From the NCBI GenBank assembly GCA_963921195.1, contig CAWUER010000512.1, forward strand, positions 186,001 to 250,000: a stretch of DNA of 64,000 nucleotides, given 5' to 3'. A program made the position numbers and the translations under genes. Origin of the DNA: Pegoplata infirma (taxonomy: Eukaryota > Arthropoda > Insecta > Diptera > Anthomyiidae). Below are positions 56,343-64,000 of this stretch, piece after piece. Numbering within the stretch: the stretch's first letter is position 1; each line of letters opens with the position of its first letter. Under the pieces are notes generated by a model. That model made no database searches. It worked only from the letters and a program-made list of their open reading frames with translations, and was not told the DNA's origin.

Positions 56343-57588
56343 CACAGTGTTGTGACCTTGGCCATAAATGGTCAAATTAAATGTCTTAAAACTTCAGGTT
56401 ATATAAATTTTATTTTAAGAAAACATCATAAATAAAACAAATCCAAAACAGTTTATAGATATCTTTAACAGTTTTTAAGTTACATGTCTCTAAAGTTGAA
56501 GTTTTTAAAATATATAATATTTTAGATTTAAAATCTTTGAAATCCACATGTACTTGTAACGGTTAAATAATTCCAAGAACCATTATTGGTCATCCAGGTC
56601 TGACACAAATTAGATGCTTGGCAAGACACAAGTTGTGCATTAACAGATGCAGACTTTTATTTAGTAAGATTTTGTTGAGGAAGTACGTTGTTTTATATTT
56701 TTACTTGCTTATTTTATAAAGGTCTTTTTGAGATAGGCATATCCCTGATCAAACCTAAAACAATATTAAACGTATTGTAAATACTACGTGCAAAAAGTTT
56801 TGTGAATAATTGATAGTTTTAAGGTCAAAGGATTTCCCTGAATTTTCTCATGTCTTTATAAAAGGGATATTTATTCGCTAAGAATATCCTAATAATAGGT
56901 TAAGGAAAATCCTTGCTTCAATTATACTAAAATAAGGTATTTTCGACATTATCAGAACAGAATTTCATGAAGTACGAAGGATTTTTTAAATTTTTTTTTT
57001 AATTTTTTAGGGACATTTTTAATTTATGAATTACATCCTTGCTTCAATTTTTCATTTGATTAGGATTTGAGATATATTCTAAGTGTTGAGGATGCAAAAA
57101 TTCATGAAGGAATTTGAATTTTACACTTTTTCTTGACTTTTTTTAAAAAAGGAGATTTTCGAGGAGGGCGTATCCTTGTTCCGATTTGCAGAAATTTTGG
57201 TAAATACATTAGGCATATTATAACAGTTGGGTTTTCAAAATTTTATGAAATAACTTAAATTTTTACCATTTTTCTAAACGTTATTTTAAAAAGGACATTT
57301 TTGAGCTAGGCGTATCCTTGCTCCGAATAGGACAAAATTTGGTTGAATAATTAATGGCATTATAGGTAATAACTGCAATAAATAACATGAAGATTGAAGT
57401 TTTAGTTTTCATTTAATGCCATATTTTAATTTCAGGACATATGGGAAGGATACGAATCCTTGTTCGGATATTAACCAAATTCAAAATTTTTCTTGATCTT
57501 GTGATCTTAACAAGTGTTCCAAATTTTAACGCTCTAACTTAACTCCTTCTATTTTTGGCCACTCTTTACATGAAGACGCAACACTGTG
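56343..57588. mobile_element. Transib-like non-autonomous element, third copy
   Basis: Ends are CACAGTG at both sides. Flanks CTCCG (56338-56342) and CTCCA (57589-57593) match at 4 of 5, and the paralogous unoccupied site tagctactccatggcc stands at about 61293. Right end: 23-bp spacer, then CCAAAAATA; it aligns with the right end of 20892-23453 (shared CATGTAA and agaaggagtt). Left end: weak CATAAATGG after a 13-bp spacer. The interior has roughly 140-bp units around ggcgtatccttgctccga, also present near 23170-23320. No transposase. Confidence 0.7.
57550..57588 (-). other. RSS-like right end, 23-bp spacer
   Basis: On the minus strand: heptamer CACAGTG 57588-57582, spacer 57581-57559, nonamer-like CCAAAAATA 57558-57550. 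Confidence 0.6.
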
Positions 57589-57590
57589 CT

Positions 57591-57710
57591 CCATGGCCAT
57601 CGTTCGGCAGGTATTACGGCACAAAATTCGAAAGTTTAGATTTGACGGGACGCCCTAATGAGGATGAAGATGAGCCCGATGATGTCAAGGAATCTGATTA
57701 CAACGACTAA
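57591..57710 (+). pseudogene. Acidic C-terminal coding remnant, copy A
   Basis: The frame reads PWPSFGRYYGTKFESLDLTG, then RPNEDEDEPDDVKESDYND, and stops at 57708-57710. It directly follows the Transib-like element, which cut the sequence upstream. A duplicate lies at 61300-61419. The acidic tail and the conservation of frame between copies suggest a once-coding C-terminal exon, perhaps of a transposase; the family is not recognised. Confidence 0.4.
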
Positions 57711-58085
57711 AAAATGCAACAAAGAACCATTGAAGATTTTCGTAATAAATTGTGGTTTCCTTTTACGTATGACTACCGATTTTTCATATATTTAGAAATT
57801 TATAAAAAAAGTTAGGGCTCAAGGGGTATAAGTGCGACTTACTTACTTCAAAGGCAATTTTTGGGTTCTTGAATTTGTAAAAGATGGTATTTTATTAACT
57901 TGTTAGATAAAAATATATCTCAGGAACTCTATTAACTAAAAAATAATATACTAGATATCATCTAACATTTTTTATTGCAATTTAATGGCGCTTTTCGACC
58001 AAAATTCATGTCCGAATATTTTGACCAAATCCGGCTCAAAAATTATGAGTTCTTGCGTACAACTGCTAAATGCGTAGGAAAAATA
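57711..58085. other. Unassigned DNA, duplicate of 61420-61700
   Basis: Contains tcaaggggtataagtgcgac (57812) and tatctcaggaactctattaa. No gene. Confidence 0.5.
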
Positions 58086-58302
58086 TTGTACTCGATTCGG
58101 GAGTACTATTTCACCATTCACCAAATTTTTAAAAATTTGATATTCTTTTGAATTTCAAGATTTTAATTTTTTTTTCTTGTTAAAATATAGTAATATCTTA
58201 AATAATTACAAGGAAAAATTTAAAAATCTTAGAATTCGAAAGGATATCAAATTTTTAAAAAGTAGGTGAATGGTGAAAGAGTACTTCCGAATCACGCACA
58301 TT
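58086..58302. mobile_element. Fold-back MITE
   Basis: ctcgattcgggagtactatt and cattcaccaaatttttaaaa are inverted at 58235-58302. One arm also occurs at 34612. Confidence 0.65.
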
Positions 58303-58338
58303 AAAAAAAAAAAAACAAAAAAAAATTTGGTCCACAGA

Positions 58339-60814
58339 CAGCGACGTATCCAGGAATTTGAAAAGGGGGGGGGGGGGCACATTAAAAAAATTTAACCATC
58401 GCCGACTAATTTTTAACTCGAACTACCCCCCCCCCCCCTACGTAGTCTTGCGTTATATTCAAAAAAAAATTGCTTTTATATCAAATAAACTTTCTGATTC
58501 CAAATCAGCCATCCAAACTGGTTTTAAAACATTTCGTTATTGAGATATTTGCGTCATTAAAAATTTTTCAGGTGTTTCTGTTTTTGAGAAACTCGTAATT
58601 GAAAATGTATCCATTTACATCTGGATCATAAAAATGTTGACTGATAAAATATTGCTTTTTGTCGGTTTTCGCGAAAATATTACATTTTTAGACCCGATTC
58701 TTGCAACGGGAACCAAATAGAAAATTTTAATTTTGTATCGGAAAATTGTGGTTAAGTATTCCAAATACATTTTCATAAATAAACATTTCTTTTGGTCGCG
58801 CTTGATTTAAGCTTGTTCCCAGGTACCATGAGAAGATTTTTTTATAGAAAATTTGTGTTTGAATCTGATAAATTTTTTTTATAAAACTTTTTTAAAAATA
58901 ACATTTTTTCAGAATCTGAGAATTTTCTGTATAAAAAAAATAATTATCTCTGACTTTTAATATAGAGAAAGTGAAGTAGGATCTTGAGGTTTTAAAAATT
59001 AGTTTATCTCAAAATCAAAATCTTTAATAACAATATTCGACATCCTATATTTATTGATATCCTATTACCTAATCTACCATCCGAATTGTTGTAGCAATTA
59101 CCGGTTTCGTGATATTCGCGGTTAAAAGTAGAAACAAGCGGTTTAAACAAAACAAGCAAATGTGCCAAATGTAATGATTATCACAACAGTATTAATAACT
59201 AATTACATATCGTGGAACTATATTCAATTTGAGCTATCTGCTCGGTTGACGAAAATGAGTTTTTGATGGCAAAATGTTCGCTGGCATAAGTGTCATCTAT
59301 GGTATTAATTTCAGAACAAAAAAATTATTTTAAGACTATTTTATTCCAAAAATAGCATGAGCTATGTGAAACCATGTTTTTTTATAAATAAAAATTTGAG
59401 CTATCTACAGTTTAGTTTACTAGGGTAAACTTTTAAATTTAAATTTTTTTATATTATCACTTTTTATACGGTGTTTCCATCAATAAAAATAATGGCAGTT
59501 TTTTTTTTTTGAAAGTTTCAACTCCTTTCCGCGGTTAAAAACGCGGTTTTTGAACCATATTTCGATGCGGAGCAAAATCGGTTGAACTTTTTGCATATTT
59601 CATTTGTCCATTCGATTGTACAGCAAACACAAGTGTTATGACATTTTTCGCAAGCTTCATGAAGGTTCCAAATAATGGCGATAAAGCGCGATAAAATCGA
59701 TGATTTAAAAAAAAAAATTAAAAAGTGTATTTTTAGCACTTGTAACGGAAGGGCTTTAAAAACTGAGAAATATGGTACCAAATTCACATTTTTATCATAA
59801 TCCGTTAAAGAGTAATAAAGCTTTAAAATCTATATTTAATGAGCTATCTGCTTAGGTTGATTAATTTCAAATAAAAAAGGTTGAGCTATCTGCTGTAACT
59901 CAGCGAATAATACGAATTTTTACAAACAAAGCACGTATAAAATTTAGTAGTAATTATTAATTAATATTGTAAAAGATCGGCCGACAAAAAGTTTAAAAAT
60001 ACGCGAATGCGACGGTTTTTTTGCTCTCCTGAAAAGTAATGTTTTTTTAGATAGCTCAAATTGAATATAGTTTAACGATATATACTTACAGGTAATGAAA
60101 AAATTGTTTAAAAAAAAATTAAAAAAATATTTAATTTTCTTTTATTTTTAACCAAAATAATGTGCAGTGAGTCAAAAAAAGAAAATCTCGTTCTGAAATG
60201 TTTTTATTTTATTATAATGACTTAGGTAATTCATTATTAGTAAGTCCTTATTTTACATTTCAAAATAATGCTAAAGGTAATTTTCTATCATTACTAAGTA
60301 ATGCGAATGGTAATGATGTGTCATTACTAAATTTTTGCTGGGCTGTAACATATTTTTACGTTTTTTCCACAAAAGAGGACTTGAATTTTTAAAAAATCGA
60401 CCTCCTGATTTCAAATCAGAAATCCCAAAAGTTTGAATTTCAAGGTGCATTCTTATAAAATCAAGTCCTGTTTTATATGACCAACGTAACAATACGTTGC
60501 GGATGCCCTCAAATAAATTAATAGCGTATTTTCACTATTCAGAATCGAATATCTTTAAAACGGTACGTGATAGAAAAATTTGGACAGCCGACTTCGAATC
60601 ACGTTCGTAAAATCTATCTTATTCATGTTTTTTATTCATGGGAGTTCGAATTTCTTTGAATTTGTTAAACAGTCGAACTAAAAAATTACAATACTTAAAA
60701 AACGAATGTTTATTTTTTGTATAATGCGTTGTAGTGTATTAAATTTTTAAAATTTCGAATTTGAAAAGGGGGGGGAACGTGCCCCCGGTGCCCCCCCCCC
60801 TGTATACGTCCATG
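58339..60814. mobile_element. hAT-like element with 8-bp TSD and poly-G subtermini
   Basis: Identical TCCACAGA flanks lie at 58331-58338 and 60815-60822; the whole word is ggtccacagatgctgat in uninterrupted copies. Ends CAGCGACGTATCCAGG and (complement) CATGGACGTATACAGG. Next to each end lie G and C runs of 10-14 bases and tttgaaaaggggg. No transposase; 59518-59787 minus is an incidental frame. Confidence 0.75.
59207..60081. repeat. Inverted-repeat unit inside the hAT-like element
   Basis: ATATCGTGGAACTATATTCA continuing into atttgagctatctg is inverted at 60049-60081. gagctatct words recur at 59397, 59839 and 59883. Possibly a nested MITE. Confidence 0.55.
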
Positions 60815-61299
60815 TCCACAGATGCTGATTTTTATGCACAATTTTTTTTCTTATCCAAATTTGTCCCAAAAGTTGGAAAATGTAAAGCATATTATCTAAA
60901 AAATATTAAAAAAAGTATAGCAACACGATTTTGGTCCACAAAAGTTGATCAGAGATTTTGGTCCACAGATGCTTATGAGCATTTTTGGCCCAAAATCGTG
61001 TTTTTATTTTTATATTTTTCACATACTCAACATTTTGCTACTTTTAAGAGGAATTTGGTTAAACATATTTTTTATGTTTTAAAATCAGCATCTGTGGACC
61101 AAAATTGCTATTTTGGAATTTTTAAATATTTTTCCCATAAAGTACTCAAAAATTCCTAATTTTTGAGCCAGATTTGGTTAAATAACTCGGATATAACATT
61201 TTGTCGAAAAATGTCATTTTTTACAAACTTTGACCGCTAGTTGCCGGCTGAATATGACCTAGCAAAAATTTTTCATAAATTTTCCCACAATTAGCTACT

Positions 61300-61419
61300 C
61301 CATGGCCATCGTTCGGCCGGTATTATGATACGAAATTCTAAAGTTTGGATTTGACGGGATGCCCTAATGAAGATGAAGATGAGCCCAATGATGTCATGGA
61401 ATCTGATTATGACCACTAA
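61300..61419 (+). pseudogene. Acidic C-terminal coding remnant, copy B
   Basis: Same frame as 57591-57710 (PWPSFGRYYDTKF, stop, SLDLTG, PNEDEDEPNDVMESDYDH) with one in-frame stop. It preserves the sequence into which the element at 56343-57588 inserted. Confidence 0.45.
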
Positions 61420-61486
61420 AAAATGAAACAAAGAACCATTACAGATTTTCTTAATAAAATGTGGTTTTCCTTTTACGAATTTACAA

Positions 61487-61995
61487 ATTTATAAAAAAAA
61501 GTTAGAGCACAAGGGGTATAAGTGCGACTTACTTACTTCAGATACAATTTTTGGGTGCAAAAGGGTGTAAAAGACGGTATTTTTTTAACTTGTTAGATTA
61601 AAATATATCTCAAGAGCTTTATTACCTTAAAAATAATATACTCGATAGCACCTAACATTTTTTATTGCAATTTAACTTTAACCCCTATTTTCTCATTATT
61701 AAATATAAGGCACTTGAACCCCTTGTGCTCTAAATAGAAATTTATAAAAAAGTTAGAGCACAAGGGGTATAAGTGCGACTTACTTACTTCAAAGGCAATT
61801 TTTGTGTGCTTGTATACGTAAAAGATGGTATTTTTTTAACTTGTTAGATTAAAATATATCTCAGGGTCTCTATTAACTAAAAAATAATATTATAGATAGC
61901 ATCTAACATTTTTTATTGCAATTTAACTTTAACCTCTTTTTTCTCATTATCAAATATAAGGCACTTGAACCCCTTGTGCTCTAACCCCCTCACAT
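61487..61995 (+). repeat. Tandem duplication, period about 251 bp
   Basis: gttagagcacaaggggtata starts at 61501 and again at 61752; each copy ends cacttgaaccccttgtgctc, itself inverted relative to the start. The copies differ at scattered sites. Confidence 0.7.
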
Positions 61996-62073
61996 ACAAC
62001 ACACTTTTTTTAATTAAAAAGCTTAAATTTAACGTTATTAAGTTACTTTCTTTCAAAAAACAACATTTATTAC

Positions 62074-62180
62074 ACTGTGCTACAAAAGACCAAAAATAAT
62101 TTATGCAGGGGTTCTCATATGATAATTCGGGTTGGTTGGAGTCCATAGAGTACTGATATACTCATAGTTTTTCTGGATCA
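62074..62180 (+). mobile_element. LINE 5' fragment
   Basis: gtgctacaaaagaccaaaaa and gcaggggttctcatatgata match the starts of the LINE copies at 10672 and 44153. Truncated after about 100 bp. Confidence 0.55.
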
Positions 62181-62996
62181 CTTCGTTAAGTACGTTTTTT
62201 ATTGGCAAATGTGTTGAAAAACGGAAATTCTTAAATTACAATTTTAAAAAATTATTACTTTGTTAGTTTGCAACCGATTTTCGATTTTATGGATTTGTTT
62301 TAAAGGTATATTTCTTACCTTTCAAACAAAACAAAAATATTAAAAATCGATCAAGAATTGGATGAGCTACGATCGCTTAAGTAGAAAAAAAACGTATTTT
62401 TTGAAAAATTTGTCATATTCTTTACACTCTAAGTTGAAAGTGCATCATTAAACAATTTTTTTGAATTTTTTGTAAAAAAGTATAGTAAAGTAGCTTTCCA
62501 GAACACCAAAAAACATAACAATCGGTTTAAAAATGAATGAGTTATGCTAAGTTTTGTGATAGGGCATTTTTAAATTTTTTCAGAAACGCTTGTAATTCAA
62601 GCATTATTCATAAATCTTGTTACTAGTATTAATTTTATGCGCATATGCATATAAACTAGAGATGGGAACGTAATTAGATTTGTACGTGATTCACACATGA
62701 TCAGAAGTGAGCGTGATTGAAAATTAATTTTACTCACGTGGTTGTTAGTGAGTGTCAGTGTGAGTGGAATAAAAAAATGGGCGTGTCAGTTACTTCCAAA
62801 TCCTATTTATAATTTTTTGGGTTTGTTTAAAAAATCTCAGTGTTACTTCTTAAACAAAAAAATGTTGTAAATCGGTTGAAAACTGGCTAAGGTGCGCTTG
62901 TTTAAGTAAAAAACCTTTTTTGAAGAGTTATACCTGCAACATTTTTATGACAAAAAACATTTGACATTTTTGAAACGAAATTGGTAAAATTGTGGG
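62181..62996. other. Unassigned DNA with one hAT-like end
   Basis: ctagagatgggaacgtaatt at 62657 resembles the CATAGATGGGA end at 9939, with reiterated gtgagtgt words after it. No partner end was found. Confidence 0.35.
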
Positions 62997-63810
62997 ATCA
63001 TTTGATGGAAATTTTACCTGTTTATAAATATACGTATGAGGCATTCCACACCAAATGTTCAGCGAAAAAAAAAACATGTGAACCGTAAATTTGTAAATGG
63101 GTTGTATGGATAGCCATGTGAGGCATTCCACACCAACTGTTCCACTACAGAAAAACCATAGTGGTTTCAATGGGATATCATTTGCAAAGTATTCACTCTT
63201 AGGTACTAATAAATAACAAAAATAAAATTTAAGTTTTTTTCAAAAAGTGGGCCTTGTAGGCGTGGTCAAATATTAAAAATATCAAACTTTTTTGCCCGAT
63301 TTTATTGTATAAAATAAGCGTGTTGCAATTTTTGAATTTTGATTTTTCGAAAACAAGGCAAAACACATCTCTAAAAATTTCAGATCAGATAGAAAATTCC
63401 TTTATCATTTGATGGAAATTTTACCTGTTTATAAATATACGTATGAGGCATTCCACACCAAATGTTCAGCGAAAAAAAAAACATGTGAACCGTAAATTTG
63501 TAAATGGGTTGTATGGATAGCCATGTGAGGCATTCCACACCAACTGTTCCACTACAGAAAAACCATAGTGGTTTCAATGGGATATCATTTGCAAAGTATT
63601 CACTCTTAGGTACTAATAAATAACAAAAATAAAATTTAAGTTTTTTTCAAAAAGTGGGCCTTGTAGGCGTGGTCAAATATTAAAAATATCAAACTTTTTT
63701 GCCCGATTTTATTGTATAAAATAAGCGTGTTGCAATTTTTGAATTTTGATTTTTCGAAAACAAGGCAAAACACATCTCTAAAAATTTCAGATCAGATAGA
63801 AAATTCCTTT
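62997..63810 (+). repeat. Exact 407-bp tandem duplication
   Basis: 62997-63403 and 63404-63810 appear identical base for base (start atcatttgatggaaatttta, end gatagaaaattccttt). Each contains two copies of gaggcattccacaccaa. The two minus frames found here are the same sequence twice. Confidence 0.9.
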
Positions 63811-64000
63811 AACTTTTTTTAAAAAAATAAAAAACAAATAAAATTGCGGCATGTTTTTTGATAAATAAAGTTTAAGTTTAAATTTAAAAAATTCAGAACT
63901 TCTTCTGAAAATGTTCCAATTTTCATTTTCTTAGCTTTTATTGATAGCCCATTCAGCTTTTATTGATAGCCCATTTAATTGATAGCCCATTCAAAAATCT
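63811..64000. other. Unassigned DNA to the window end
   Basis: agcttttattgatagcccat is repeated at about 63934 and 63955. No gene. Confidence 0.5.

Noticed and set aside
62071..62084. CACTGTG heptamer near gctacaaaag
   Set aside because: It belongs to the LINE 5' start seen also at 10672 and 44153, with no inverted partner or 5-bp duplication.
63380..63577. Two separate genes for the near-identical minus frames at 62928 and 63380
   Set aside because: They arise from the exact 407-bp duplication and have no coding features.

Overview
This is AT-rich eukaryotic DNA with spliced exons, poly(A)-type signals and dense transposon remains. It looks like the genome of a higher (brachyceran) fly. 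The main reason is a dispersed family built like Drosophila INE-1/DINE-1 helentron-derived elements: a TATACCC hairpin, then a block reading cccataaagtatatatatt, then a tcgatctagcgatgtccgtc tetranucleotide tract, and a gggtat/ttcggcaaagtcgaa hairpin at the other end. The species cannot be named from sequence alone. Nearly every base is repeat; intact genes are few and short.

Layout. 0.7-5.0 kb: a LINE 5' region broken by TA-flanked MITEs and by two elements whose ends read CACAGTG. 5-12 kb: mostly unassigned AT-rich DNA, a hAT-like MITE and a decayed LINE copy. 12.4-16.6 kb: an inverted-repeat element, an INE-1-like copy and a hAT-like element. 16.7-18.4 kb: candidate host exons on both strands. 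18.9-24.5 kb: an INE-1-like copy and an antisense LINE, the LINE split by a MITE that itself carries a Transib-like element. 25.7-29.1 kb: nested INE-1-like and hAT-like elements. 29.2-30 kb: a broken hAT transposase with a BED finger. 30.2-33 kb: palindromic MITEs. 34.2 kb: a THAP-domain exon with a frameshift. 35.4-38.9 kb: a MULE-like element and fold-back elements. 39-44.1 kb: a coiled-coil exon, a second Transib-like element, a Gln/Asn-rich exon interrupted by a young LINE, and three minus-strand exons that join in phase into a BTB-domain protein. 44.2-49.6 kb: a 1.96-kb fold-back inside a LINE copy, then another fold-back. 50.4-54.6 kb: tandem arrays. 55.7-61.4 kb: a palindrome family with a third Transib-like element and a hAT-like element. 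63-63.8 kb: an exact 407-bp tandem duplication.

The most notable content is a set of non-autonomous elements with CACAGTG/CACTATG termini and 5-bp target duplications. Three carry the layout of V(D)J recombination signal sequences: heptamer, 23-bp (or 13-bp) spacer, A-rich nonamer. One has 23-bp spacers at both ends; two pair a 13-bp spacer end with a 23-bp spacer end. Two of them have unoccupied copies of their target inside the same window. None encodes a visible transposase, so they must be mobilised, if at all, by a Transib/RAG1-like protein encoded elsewhere.
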